A stretch of 64,000 nucleotides of DNA, taken from Erythrobacter sp. NAP1 (GTDB taxonomy: Bacteria > Pseudomonadota > Alphaproteobacteria > Sphingomonadales > Sphingomonadaceae). Below, one piece after another: positions 8,176 through 18,039 of the stretch. The notes under the pieces are model-generated. The model saw nothing but the letters and a program-made list of their open reading frames with translations, was not told where the DNA came from and did no database searches. Position numbers and translations under genes: made by a program. The stretch is from positions 2,087,468-2,151,467 of the forward strand of contig NZ_CH672390.1 in NCBI RefSeq assembly GCF_000152865.1, in the 5' to 3' direction. Position 1 is the first letter of the stretch; each line of letters starts with the position of its first letter.

Positions 8176-8861
8176 CCGACCCTTGCAACCGGAATGCAGA
8201 TCTTCGCCTCCAGCCCCTGATCGGTCCACTCGCGCTCAATCGTGCCGCGCGCTGTTGCAAGCAAACGGTCGACGATTTCGGTTCCGCCGCCAGCGGTAAT
8301 CTCATCGCCGTTGGTGGCTGGGCCGCCGCTCTCACTCCAGATAAGAGTGATCGCTTCGGATTGGCCCCCGCCGGTGTCGCATGACAAACCATCGCAGCAA
8401 CCCGATTTCAGTTTGACCGAAACCGAACCGTCGCCCTTCCAGGCGCCGTGTCTCTTCGCGTTGATTGCAAATTCGTGAAGCACCATGCCAACGAGCGAGA
8501 TGGTAGCACTTGGAGCGCGTATCTTATCGCCTTCGAGGCTAAGCCTTGCGGTCGAGCGCGCATAGGGACGAAGGACAGCTTCGATCGCTTCGCCTATATC
8601 AAAAGCGCCAGTGTGCGATCCTTCGAACGTTGTTTCGTAAGCGCGGCCCAAGGCCTGAATGCGGGCGTTGATATCCGCCGCTTCGGTCGGGATGCCTTTG
8701 ACGCGTCCGGTGATGCTGACGATCGCATTGATAACAGCGAACATGTTTTTGACCCGGTGCGAAAGCTCCCGCTCCATGTCCAGCGCGTAATGCGAGGCGT
8801 CGCCGGGTTTGGACCCGGCGGCGCCAGCTGCGCTGTCTTGAGGTGAGCTTGGAGTCGTCAC
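8172..8861 (-). CDS. Sensorless HWE/HisKA_2-type histidine kinase
   Basis: 229-residue soluble kinase lacking PAS, GAF or membrane segments. The dimerisation/phosphorylation box is ELSHRVKNMFAVINAI (His about residue 34), and the ATPase domain has an N box (VLHEFAINAKRHGAW) and a late G box (AGGGTEIVDRLLATARGT). This matches the HWE/HisKA_2 group that feeds the alphaproteobacterial general stress response. Start is GTG at 8861. With no sensory input domain it probably receives its signal through a partner or acts as a phosphotransfer module. Coupled to the downstream receiver gene. Confidence 0.85.
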   Translation of the reverse strand: MTTPSSPQDSAAGAAGSKPGDASHYALDMERELSHRVKNMFAVINAIVSITGRVKGIPTEAADINARIQALGRAYETTFEGSHTGAFDIGEAIEAVLRPYARSTARLSLEGDKIRAPSATISLVGMVLHEFAINAKRHGAWKGDGSVSVKLKSGCCDGLSCDTGGGQSEAITLIWSESGGPATNGDEITAGGGTEIVDRLLATARGTIEREWTDQGLEAKICIPVARVG

Positions 8862-8941
8862 TTGGTTGTTTCTTCCGTAAATTGTCGGCGTGCAATCGTG
8901 ACTGCGATGCCTGATCCCAAAGAGGTTAGTATTTCGCCTTC

Positions 8942-8966
8942 AACGCGAGGATTGACGCAGGGTTCC
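8942..8966 (-). promoter_or_regulatory. EcfG (general stress) promoter of the kinase/receiver operon
   Basis: On the minus strand: GGAAC (8966-8962), 16-base spacer, CGTT (8945-8942), an exact match to the EcfG consensus GGAAC-N16/17-CGTT of alphaproteobacteria. It points at the histidine kinase GTG about 80 bases downstream, so the kinase/receiver operon is predicted to be induced by the general stress sigma factor. Confidence 0.75.
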
Positions 8967-9123
8967 CGCCGTCACCAATCGAAAATGGAGGAAAATTCTG
9001 CTTTTGCAGATCGCCGGACTCAGCAGTCTACTGTCAACCGCTGATCGCAATGGGAATGACTATTGGTTTTCAATAGCTTGCCGAAATCACTGTCGGCCCC
9101 TTCATGGGACCTCTTGGCACCAG

Positions 9124-9138
9124 TTTGCCAGTGGCAAA
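9124..9138. repeat. 15-bp palindrome TTTGCCA-G-TGGCAAA
   Basis: Perfect 7-bp inverted repeat with one central base in an AT-rich intergenic stretch. The size and symmetry fit a dimeric repressor operator. A one-base centre makes it a poor RNA hairpin (five pairs at best), though a T run follows. It lies downstream of the COG3650-like lipoprotein gene and about 260 bases upstream of the kinase. Confidence 0.4.
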
Positions 9139-9194
9139 TTTTAAGGTTTTCTTAGAGAAGTCGGCTATTTACCCGGTTATTACGCATTGACCGG

Positions 9195-9644
9195 TCAGGG
9201 CATTTGCTCGCCAATGTATGGTTGTGCGCTTGTATATGCGCAGCCGAAATAGGTCTCATCGCCAAGGGCAAAGGTGGCGGTGTAGGGGTAGATGCGGTCG
9301 CTCATCGTGTCGCTGCATTCGCCCGGCGTGAGGGCAAGGCTTGCCGGAGCGCCATCAAGCTCACCGCTCATCCCGATCCCGTTATTGCCTGCAAATCGCG
9401 ATACGGCGAATTCTCTGCCCTCGATGTTCTCGGGCGTCGAATAGGTGGCAATGAACCCGCCCTCGCCGGCTGGCTCGACTTTCACGTTCCAGAACGGTTC
9501 GTTCCCGAGCGCGGTGAGCGTTTCTTCAGGAGCGATCCCGGCAAAGGGCTCGGTATCGCGGGTGATTTCGCCGGGCACATCGCTGCATGCGGCGAGCGCG
9601 AGCGGCAATGCCAGAACGGCGAGCTGAATGGGCCGGGCAATCAT
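9195..9644 (-). CDS. COG3650-like lipoprotein
   Basis: 149 residues; the signal peptide ends at ALAAC (lipobox, Cys about 19). The mature part has LTALGNEPFWNVKVE, a Cys in TPGECSDTMSDR and YTATFALGDETYFGCAY, the pattern of the COG3650 predicted envelope proteins. The two Cys residues may form a disulphide. Function unknown. ATG at 9644 is preferred over the longer frame to 9713 because it starts the signal peptide directly. Confidence 0.75.
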   Translation of the reverse strand: MIARPIQLAVLALPLALAACSDVPGEITRDTEPFAGIAPEETLTALGNEPFWNVKVEPAGEGGFIATYSTPENIEGREFAVSRFAGNNGIGMSGELDGAPASLALTPGECSDTMSDRIYPYTATFALGDETYFGCAYTSAQPYIGEQMP

Positions 9645-9711
9645 GGCGGGCGCTATACCGCAGGGATTTGAAGTGCGAAACCGCCTGCCGGCGACGGGTG
9701 GCTGGTTGCGC

Positions 9712-9747
9712 AAAAAAAGCGGGCCGCTGCACTGTGCAGCGACCCGC
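9712..9747 (-). terminator. Intrinsic terminator after the fasciclin gene
   Basis: On the minus strand a long hairpin (GCGGG...CGCTGC / GCAGCG...CCCGC, loop about 5 bases) is followed directly by seven T residues. It separates the fasciclin lipoprotein gene from the next lipoprotein gene on the same strand. Confidence 0.85.
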
Positions 9748-9779
9748 CCTCATTTGCGTTTCGCAATATGCGGCGCAGA

Positions 9780-10355
9780 TTACTGCGGCATCAGCACGCC
9801 GTCGATCACGTGGATCAGGCCGTTCGATGCTTCAACGTCGGTTGCGGTGACGTTCACGGTCGCGCCGGTGGCATCGGTGAGAACAACGCCGCCATCGACT
9901 AGCGTTGCAGTCAGTTCGCCGCCACCAAGCGTCGGGACCGGGTGGCCTTCTTCGCCAGCTGCTTCGATCATGCCGATCAGCGTTGCGGCATCAACGCGGC
10001 CTTCGACCACGTGGTACTGCAGAATGGCGCCGAGCGTTTCGGTGTCGTTGGTGGTGAGCTCTTCGACGGTGCCTTCGGGCAGTGCGCCGAATGCGTCGTT
10101 GGTCGGTGCGAACACGGTCAGCGGGCCTTCACCCGAAAGCGCGTCACCAAGACCGGCTGCGGTAACGGCTGCAACGAGGGTCGAGAAGGTGGCTTCGTCG
10201 CCCTGTGCAACTTCAACGATGGTGCCCGGAGCGGTTGCTTCTTCGGCCATGGCGGTTTCGTCGGCCATCATCGAATCTTCGGTTTCGGTTTCCGAAGCAC
10301 AGGCGGCAAGAGCAAGCGCGGTGCCTGCAACGAGGCTAAGCTTGATGAATTTCAT
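9780..10355 (-). CDS. Fasciclin (FAS1) domain lipoprotein
   Basis: 191 residues. Signal peptide ends with ALAAC (lipobox); a Glu/Thr-rich acidic linker (about 22-45) precedes one FAS1 domain: FSTLVAAVTAAGLGDALSGE, GPLTVFAPTNDAFGALP, LGAILQYHVVEGRV and the closing ATDVEASNGLIHVIDGVLMP. FAS1 proteins act in cell adhesion or surface interactions. Monocistronic, with a terminator right after the gene. Confidence 0.93.
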   Translation of the reverse strand: MKFIKLSLVAGTALALAACASETETEDSMMADETAMAEEATAPGTIVEVAQGDEATFSTLVAAVTAAGLGDALSGEGPLTVFAPTNDAFGALPEGTVEELTTNDTETLGAILQYHVVEGRVDAATLIGMIEAAGEEGHPVPTLGGGELTATLVDGGVVLTDATGATVNVTATDVEASNGLIHVIDGVLMPQ

Positions 10356-10507
10356 TGGGATCTTCCTCTAGTGATTGAGGTGGGGGAGTGATTTACAAAG
10401 CCGCAAGAATTGTGGCGGCTCTGTGGCAAGATACGCATGAAGGCTTCGGTTGGATCCAAATTCTTTTGAGATCATTTGGAATATGACACACAATCCGGAA
10501 AGCTTCG

Positions 10508-11746
10508 ATGACCTTTACCCCTGACCGCAAGGCTGGTCTTGACCGCCTTGCCGAATTCGCGCCCCGATCCGGCAGCGCCTATGCCAGCAACCGCAATTAC
10601 GATGATGGCGTTCCCGAAGACGGGATGCTTTCCAACGTCTCGCAATTGTCGCCCTGGCTCCACGCCGGCCTTTTGAGCGAACGCGAGGTTATCCTCGCCG
10701 CGCTGAACGAGCATGGCCCCGGCAAGGCGGAAAAGTTCATCGCCGAAGTTTTCTGGCGGGTTTACTTCAAGGGCTACCTCGAACAGCGCCCGAGCGTATG
10801 GGACGCCTACAAACAGGGCCGCGACGGCGCTCTGATCGCGGTCGAGAACAATTCGGGCCTCGCCAAGGTGTACGAGGAAGCCGTCGCAGGCCGCACCGGG
10901 ATCGAGGCATTCGACCAGTGGGTGCGCGAGCTGGTGCAGACCGGCTACCTCCACAACCACGCGCGCATGTGGTTTGCGAGCGTCTGGATATTTACGCTAA
11001 AGCTCGACTGGCAACTTGGCGCAGACTTCTTCCTGCGGCACCTGATGGACGGCGATGCGGCCTCGAACACGCTTTCGTGGCGCTGGGTCGCGGGGCTCCA
11101 TACCAAAGGCAAGAACTACGCCGCGCGCGCATCCAACATCAAACGCTACACCGAGCGCCGCGATGGTGGGCCACTGTCTGCCGAAGGGCTGAACGAAGAC
11201 CCCGAACCGCTGAGCGAGGAGACCGAGCACCAGCGCCAGAAGCTCGACCTGCCGGAAGCACCGCCCGAAGACGCGTTCGACGCGCCCTTCGCGCTGCTCT
11301 TGCACGACGAAGCGGCGAGCCATGTGCCGCTAGACCTGCCCAAGGCTCCTGCTGCGGTGATTGGTGCAGCCCGCCCGAAGGCTCGCTCTACCGGAGAAGT
11401 GGGCGAGCTTGCGGCGAAGTTCGCTACGGGCGCGGTCGAAAACGGTGCGGCCGAGGCGGCGAGCGCGTTCGACTGCCCTGCCCTCACTTGGGAAGCAGGT
11501 GCAAATCTCAAGGACCTGATCAGCGAGGTTGGAGTGGAGCGGCTCGCGGTGCCTTACCTTCCGACCGGATGGACCAGAGATGCGTTGATGCCAGGCATCG
11601 CGCCGCTCGCCGAAGCGGGCAGCACCATCACCCTGCTAGGCGACCTCGACCGCCTGACCTGGCCACACGCGCGCGCCGGGTTTTTCCGGGTGAAGAAGGA
11701 AATTCCCGGCATTCTCGGCGAATTGGGGCTGGCGCCCGGTGACTAG
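10508..11746 (+). CDS. Photolyase/cryptochrome-type FAD protein with rearranged domains
   Basis: 412 residues. Residues about 20-225 are the helical FAD-binding half of photolyases: NVSQLSPWLHAGLLSEREV, EVFWRVYFKGYLEQRP, TGYLHNHARMWFAS, LMDGDAASNTLSWRWVAGLH and the N-x-x-RYT segment. The alpha/beta antenna domain that normally precedes it is absent from the N-terminus. Instead residues about 255-412 look like an alpha/beta domain with photolyase-like pieces (LKDLISEVGVERLAV, YLPTGWTRDAL, LGDLDRLTWP, FFRVKKEIPGIL). DNA repair or light sensing is plausible. Start ATG 10508 has GGAAAG upstream. Confidence 0.8.
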   Translation: MTFTPDRKAGLDRLAEFAPRSGSAYASNRNYDDGVPEDGMLSNVSQLSPWLHAGLLSEREVILAALNEHGPGKAEKFIAEVFWRVYFKGYLEQRPSVWDAYKQGRDGALIAVENNSGLAKVYEEAVAGRTGIEAFDQWVRELVQTGYLHNHARMWFASVWIFTLKLDWQLGADFFLRHLMDGDAASNTLSWRWVAGLHTKGKNYAARASNIKRYTERRDGGPLSAEGLNEDPEPLSEETEHQRQKLDLPEAPPEDAFDAPFALLLHDEAASHVPLDLPKAPAAVIGAARPKARSTGEVGELAAKFATGAVENGAAEAASAFDCPALTWEAGANLKDLISEVGVERLAVPYLPTGWTRDALMPGIAPLAEAGSTITLLGDLDRLTWPHARAGFFRVKKEIPGILGELGLAPGD

Positions 11747-11826
11747 AGCCGCCTTGCCGCATTGATCCTATCGCTGGCACTCTTCACGCGATAACCCTTT
11801 GAAACACGACAAGGGGAGCGAAACGC

Positions 11827-12795
11827 ATGGCTGGTGGACTGGGATTGGCGCTTAGCGGTGGCGGCGCAAAGGGCGCGTATCAAGTCGGCGTGCTGGATGA
11901 ATTGATCCGCGTAAAAGGCGTTGATTTCGAAACGGTGGTCGGCACATCGACCGGCGCGATCCAAGCGGCGGGTGTGGCGCAGGACACGATCCCCGAACTC
12001 GTCGACTTCTGGACCGGGCTCAAGGGGCCCGACGACATCTACAAGAGCCGGGGCGGCCCGATCTGGGCGGTCATCACCGGCAAAAACTCGGTCTACAGCA
12101 CCGGGCCATTGCGCAAGCTCTTGAACGATGCCTTCAAGGACGAGGACATTCGCGCAACCGGCAAGAACCTGCGTCTCGCGGTCGTCAACATCACCACCGG
12201 CGATCTCATCACCGTCGCTGAGAACGCCAACAACATCGCCGACTGGGTCTATGCAAGCTCGGCCCAGCCACCCTTCTTCCCGCCCTTCGAAACGCGCGAT
12301 GCGGGCGGCAAGCTGGAACAGTGGGTCGATGGCGGGGTGAGGGACATCACGCCTTATGATTCCGCCATCCGGCTGCGCCCGCGCGCGATCCTGGTGGTCC
12401 GCGCCGAAGCGCCCTTGCCCAAGACGCACAACGAATATGACAGCATCATCGACATCGGCCTTCGCTCGGTCGAGCTGCTGACGCGAGAGGTTGCCGACAG
12501 CGACCTTGGCAGCATCGAGCTGATCAACGACCTGCTGCGCGCCGAGATGGAACAGCGCCGCGTGCTCGAAGGCCTGCCCCTTTCCCCCGAGCAGGTCGAA
12601 CAGGCGATGGCTCCGATCAAGGCGCGGATCGACCAGTATTTCCTGATCCCGACCATGGTGCTTCAGCCGCCGACCGACCTTTACGAAACGCTCGACTTCA
12701 TTCCGGAGCTTATCGCCCAGAATATCGAGCGCGGCCGCAACGAAGTGCGCTCGCGCTGGAGCGAGATCGCCGCGTTTCTAGGGGTGCCGGAATAG
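11827..12795 (+). CDS. Patatin-like phospholipase
   Basis: 322 residues with the patatin Ser/Asp dyad: oxyanion loop LSGGGAKGAYQVG (residues 9-21), nucleophile elbow GTSTG (about 40-44) and the catalytic Asp in VDGGVRD (about 168). Expected to be an acyl hydrolase acting on phospholipids or related esters. No signal peptide, so cytoplasmic or inner-membrane associated. AAGGGGAGCGAAACGC precedes the ATG. Stands alone between the photolyase gene and the convergent DUF6491 gene. Confidence 0.92.
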   Translation: MAGGLGLALSGGGAKGAYQVGVLDELIRVKGVDFETVVGTSTGAIQAAGVAQDTIPELVDFWTGLKGPDDIYKSRGGPIWAVITGKNSVYSTGPLRKLLNDAFKDEDIRATGKNLRLAVVNITTGDLITVAENANNIADWVYASSAQPPFFPPFETRDAGGKLEQWVDGGVRDITPYDSAIRLRPRAILVVRAEAPLPKTHNEYDSIIDIGLRSVELLTREVADSDLGSIELINDLLRAEMEQRRVLEGLPLSPEQVEQAMAPIKARIDQYFLIPTMVLQPPTDLYETLDFIPELIAQNIERGRNEVRSRWSEIAAFLGVPE

Positions 12796-12798
12796 CGC

Positions 12799-13236
12799 CT
12801 ATTCGCGAGCGCCCGCCCGCGCTCCGGGTTCACCAGCGGTCAGCCTGCGGATCGACTGGATCGTGCAGCGCTGCGGTCCGGTTACGTCCGGCACGATGAC
12901 GTCGATATCAAGCCCGTCGCAAATCCGCCCGACGCCTGTGCGCGTGAAGCGAACTGTCTGCGCCCAGCGCACATCGGGGCAACGCTGCGCAAAAGTAACG
13001 AGGAACGTCTCGCCCGCGCGCACATCGACGAGAATGCTCGTATCGCTGCGCTTGCCTCCTTCGTCCTTGGCAGTGCGGTAGCCGGTAATCTGGCGCTGAT
13101 AGAAACACTCGCGCCCACCCCGTTCGCGCGCAGTCGGCTCATCCGCATCGTCGCCTTGCGCGAGCGCGGGGACGCCTACTGCGAGAGCGGATACAAGGCC
13201 AATGGCCAGCGGAAGTTTGGGATCGGTGACAGCCAT
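12799..13236 (-). CDS. DUF6491 family secreted protein
   Basis: 145 residues with a signal peptide (cut near PALAQG, about 27). The mature domain shows the DUF6491 pattern: REC[F]YQRQITGYR, DTSILVDVRAGETFLVTF, CPDVRWAQTVRF, GRICDGLDIDV and GPQRCTIQSIRRLT, with four conserved-looking Cys. Function unknown; typical of sphingomonad and xanthomonad envelopes. It follows the HEAT-like gene on the same strand with a 50-base gap. Confidence 0.75.
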   Translation of the reverse strand: MAVTDPKLPLAIGLVSALAVGVPALAQGDDADEPTARERGGRECFYQRQITGYRTAKDEGGKRSDTSILVDVRAGETFLVTFAQRCPDVRWAQTVRFTRTGVGRICDGLDIDVIVPDVTGPQRCTIQSIRRLTAGEPGARAGARE

Positions 13237-13286
13237 GCCTCATATCGTTGGCCGAAGCGGCTGAACCTAAGATGGATGCTGCGTGG

Positions 13287-13817
13287 TCATCGCCTGGCGG
13301 CGAGATTGCGGGCCCTCGCCCGGACTGAAGCCCGATCGTCCTTGGCTCCGGCTGCGAGCGCGGTTTCGAAACGGTCGGCAAGGCTCTCATCAGCACGCGC
13401 CAGATGGCCAAGTGCATCAAGCGACCAGGCTCGCACAAAGGGTCGCTCATGCTCCAGCAGCGGCTCAAGCCAGTGCGCAACAAATCCGGTGTGGCGCGGC
13501 GGGATATCCAAAAAACCGATCGACTGACAAAGGTGAAGCTGCGCCGCCCAACCAGTGATGGCGGGTAGAGATGCGACCAGAGCATCGGCCTGCGAGGCGC
13601 TCGCCTTGTGTCCTGCCTCAAGCGCGCTCTTGATGAGCCAGGTTGCACCGGCAGGCACATGGCCTTTGCGCGAACCTGCAAGCTCAATGAGCGCGTCGAA
13701 ATAGTCAGGATCGCGGGAACATGCCGCCTCCGCCTCGCCGAGCAGCGTCACGGATTGCCCGTCATACTCCGCCAGCCGCGCGCGCAGCTGTCTGCGCACA
13801 TCGCTGGCGGATGTCAT
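13287..13817 (-). CDS. HEAT-repeat-like hypothetical protein
   Basis: 176 residues, almost entirely helical, with short repeats such as FVRAWSLDALGHLARAD and SVRARARNLAARR that resemble HEAT-type units, and an earlier GATWLIKSALEAG segment. No catalytic motif. Probably a small protein-interaction scaffold; no named family recognised. It ends two bases before... the gene for the hibernation factor upstream, so both may be in one transcript. Confidence 0.55.
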   Translation of the reverse strand: MTSASDVRRQLRARLAEYDGQSVTLLGEAEAACSRDPDYFDALIELAGSRKGHVPAGATWLIKSALEAGHKASASQADALVASLPAITGWAAQLHLCQSIGFLDIPPRHTGFVAHWLEPLLEHERPFVRAWSLDALGHLARADESLADRFETALAAGAKDDRASVRARARNLAARR

Positions 13818-13819
13818 GA

Positions 13820-14164
13820 TTACATCACCTTGTCGGGACGCGCGTCGTGCTTGTGGCGCGATTCCTTGCCGAAGTGGCGTTCGAGCCGCTGCGAGAGGGT
13901 ATTGGCAGCCTTGCGCGCAGCATCATCGACCTTGTCGGCCTTGCCTGTGACGCCGATGGGCTTCCCGCCGCGCGGGCGCGCTTCGATCACGCAGTGTTTG
14001 TCGTCGGCACCGTGCTTGGAGCCGTTGACGTCCGACACGTGCACTTCGACCCGGGTGAGACGATCCTCGAAGCGGGTAAGCTTTTCGCGCACCATGGCCT
14101 CGATCCGCTCCGAGACGTTCTCGGTGCCCATTACGCTGCTGTCGGAATTGAACTGGAACTGCAT
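13820..14164 (-). CDS. HPF/RaiA-family ribosome-associated protein
   Basis: 114 residues with the fold pattern of ribosome hibernation factors: MQFQFNSDSSVMG at the start, VSERIEAMVREKLTRFEDRLTRVEVHVSD, and KHCVIEARPRGGKPIGV; the rest is a basic tail (LSQRLERHFGKESRHKHD). It likely binds the 30S subunit during stress or stationary phase. AGAGGAGAAAC before the ATG at 14164 decides the start; the longer frame to 14326 is spurious. It is followed after two bases by the HEAT-like gene. Confidence 0.8.
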   Translation of the reverse strand: MQFQFNSDSSVMGTENVSERIEAMVREKLTRFEDRLTRVEVHVSDVNGSKHGADDKHCVIEARPRGGKPIGVTGKADKVDDAARKAANTLSQRLERHFGKESRHKHDARPDKVM

Positions 14165-14220
14165 GAAAGTTTCTCCTCTCTTTCTTGCCCCTGTTGGGAC
14201 TGAATATGGGTGTGACGCTC

Positions 14221-14245
14221 TACAATTGCGAGCAAAATCGGTTCC
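14221..14245 (-). promoter_or_regulatory. Weak EcfG-like promoter of the hibernation-factor gene
   Basis: On the minus strand GGAAC (14245-14241), 16 bases, TGTA (14224-14221). The -35 is perfect and is doubled (GGAACGGAAC), but the -10 has two mismatches to CGTT. It lies about 60 bases before the HPF-like start, and hibernation factors are known general-stress targets, so it is listed with low confidence. Confidence 0.3.
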
Positions 14246-14357
14246 GTTCCGGCGGCTAAATCTGCCTGCCCCGGGGAATATCGGCCAATCGGGCGTAACC
14301 ATCCGGCGCACGCCCACGTAAGGCAATCGAACAGTTTTCCAGGGGAACCTTCACATC

Positions 14358-14957
14358 ATGCACGCAACCTTCAATCGCAACGTGACCATCGTTGCATCGC
14401 TCCTGCTCATCGCGGCTATCACGCAGGCGATCTACACCGCGCTCTACATCGCCGAGATGGACGTGCCGCGTCAGCTCCTGTGGGGCAGCGAGGGCGTGCT
14501 GTTCACGATCCTCGCCGCTTATGCGGGCGCTGCGATGGTGCGTGCGAGCGAATGGCAGGTCGGCTGGTCTGCGATCACGGCCGCTGCAGTGCTTAACGTT
14601 GTGCAGGTCGGCATAGGACTTACGCTTTTCGGCCCCTTCTTCGAAGCGGCAGAGGCTGTTCCCGAGCTTGCTCCCGTTGCAGGCGCGATCGTCGACTATT
14701 CCTTCATGGTCTACAACGCGGCCAAGGTGCTCCTCGCGCTCGCTGCAGTGGTATTTGGCGTTGGCCATTTGAGCGCCGAATCAAAAGCACTTGGCGGCGT
14801 TACAGCGCTGGTTGGTGCGGTCGCGCTTGTGAGCAACGCTTTGAGCCTCGCCCTGGGCCGCGACTTTTCGGGCGAGCTTCCGATTGCAGGCGGTTCGGGC
14901 GTGCTTGCTACGGTGCTGCTGGCGCTGTGCCTCTTCACGCTGCGCAAGAGTGATTGA
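14358..14957 (+). CDS. Multi-pass membrane protein, unknown function
   Basis: 199 residues with five to six membrane helices (about 8-30, 42-63, 70-95, 115-136, 143-165, 175-195). An early helix contains ITQAIYTALYIAEM. No transporter or enzyme motif recognised. ATG 14358 is preceded by GGGGAACC. It ends seven bases from the convergent GST gene and is divergent from the HPF-like gene; it lies a kilobase upstream of thiC, but nothing in the protein suggests thiamine transport. Confidence 0.65.
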   Translation: MHATFNRNVTIVASLLLIAAITQAIYTALYIAEMDVPRQLLWGSEGVLFTILAAYAGAAMVRASEWQVGWSAITAAAVLNVVQVGIGLTLFGPFFEAAEAVPELAPVAGAIVDYSFMVYNAAKVLLALAAVVFGVGHLSAESKALGGVTALVGAVALVSNALSLALGRDFSGELPIAGGSGVLATVLLALCLFTLRKSD

Positions 14958-14963
14958 TGCCGG

Positions 14964-15941
14964 TCACGCGAGGATGCGCATCCAGTCCTCGCCCAGCCAG
15001 CCGCCAGCCGTGTCGCGATCCGCAGGCGCGAGCGCTTCGAAGCGCGTGCGCAGATCGGCAAGGCATTTAGCCTGGTACTTGAAGACCGGCTGGGCGAACT
15101 CGTGTCCCATCGCTGAGAAAGACAACTGCTCTTCACCTGCTGCCAGCGCCTTCGCATTGGCGGCAAGGAAAGGCGCGTAGACCTCTCCAGCCATTTTCAG
15201 GATCGCAAGCGCCGCATCGCTAGGCCCGTCCGACCACTCGCCCTCGATCCCTGACACGTCCTCGAGGTGCATCAGCCAGCGATAGGTATAAGGATACTCG
15301 CTGCGCATCATCGCTTGCGGTGTGGGATCGACCGCCAATTGCGAGAGCTGTCCAAGCAGTCCGAACTCCGCAAGGCTCGGGCGCGATCCGAACAGGAAGA
15401 AGCTGTCGGTGACGTGATCCTCTAGCGCGCTCAGGACCTGCTTCGTCGATGCCTCGATCAGCGCGAAGTTCTCGCGCGTGCAGCCGACCAGCGGCATCCG
15501 CCCCACCTGCCGTTCTCGGAACTCGGCGGCATAGGCGGTGCTTTTTGCAAGGCCGCCCCCTTCGAGCAGGTCGAAGGCCAGCCACTTGCTCATCTGCTCC
15601 TGATCGACTGGATCAAGCCAGCGATATCCGAACATCGCCTTGGTCAGCCATTCATCGGCGAAATCCTCGATCACATGCGCGGCGAAGGCCATAGCTGGAT
15701 CGCCCGGAATGACCGAGCGTTCGCTATGCTCTTCCTCAAGCCGATAGATGAGCGGGGTGGAATCGTTGGCGTAGCCGCCGTCGGGAAATTCCAGCACCGG
15801 GATAACCGGCGCGCGCACATGGCGCTGCGCCTCGCGGGTCGCTGCGCCGCTTTTCCAGACGAAGGGAATGCGCCGATAGCGCAGCAGGCTGCGCATCTTG
15901 ACCGAATAGGGCGAGGCGAGCGCGCCATAGAGCGTATACAT
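14964..15941 (-). CDS. Glutathione S-transferase family protein
   Basis: 325 residues. N-terminal thioredoxin-like domain begins MYTLYGALASPYSVKMRSLLRY and holds the cis-Pro segment APVIPVLEFPDG and the Asp-Ser pair NDSTPLIYRLEE; a long helical C-terminal domain follows (about 90-325, with FFLFGSRPSLAEFGLLGQL). It is longer than the usual 200-230 residues. Probable glutathione-binding enzyme with unknown substrate. Divergent from the TPP riboswitch/thiC unit. Confidence 0.85.
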   Translation of the reverse strand: MYTLYGALASPYSVKMRSLLRYRRIPFVWKSGAATREAQRHVRAPVIPVLEFPDGGYANDSTPLIYRLEEEHSERSVIPGDPAMAFAAHVIEDFADEWLTKAMFGYRWLDPVDQEQMSKWLAFDLLEGGGLAKSTAYAAEFRERQVGRMPLVGCTRENFALIEASTKQVLSALEDHVTDSFFLFGSRPSLAEFGLLGQLSQLAVDPTPQAMMRSEYPYTYRWLMHLEDVSGIEGEWSDGPSDAALAILKMAGEVYAPFLAANAKALAAGEEQLSFSAMGHEFAQPVFKYQAKCLADLRTRFEALAPADRDTAGGWLGEDWMRILA

Positions 15942-15998
15942 CCATTCTCTCCACCAACTGTGCTGGATTCTTTTGTGCCGCTGTTATAGACGCAAGTC

Positions 15999-18036
<2,038 letters not shown>

Positions 18037-18039
18037 GAG

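Larger units (their letters stand above)
8862..9194. other. Intergenic region carrying kinase promoter and a palindrome
   Basis: About 330 bases with no convincing gene; a 60-codon plus-strand frame (8862-9044) has no family features and poor composition. It holds the EcfG-type promoter at 8942-8966 and a 15-base palindrome at 9124-9138; the part from 9040 to 9180 is clearly more AT-rich than its surroundings. Confidence 0.6.

Noticed and set aside
8862-9044. 60-codon plus-strand frame upstream of the kinase
   Set aside because: No motif, poor composition, and it covers the EcfG promoter of the opposite strand.
10798-11742. 314-codon plus-strand frame inside the photolyase gene
   Set aside because: Arg/Ala/Pro-rich shadow in the +1 frame; the photolyase motifs lie in the other frame.
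11743-12429. 228-codon minus-strand frame opposite the patatin gene
   Set aside because: Antisense shadow of a gene with clear patatin motifs.
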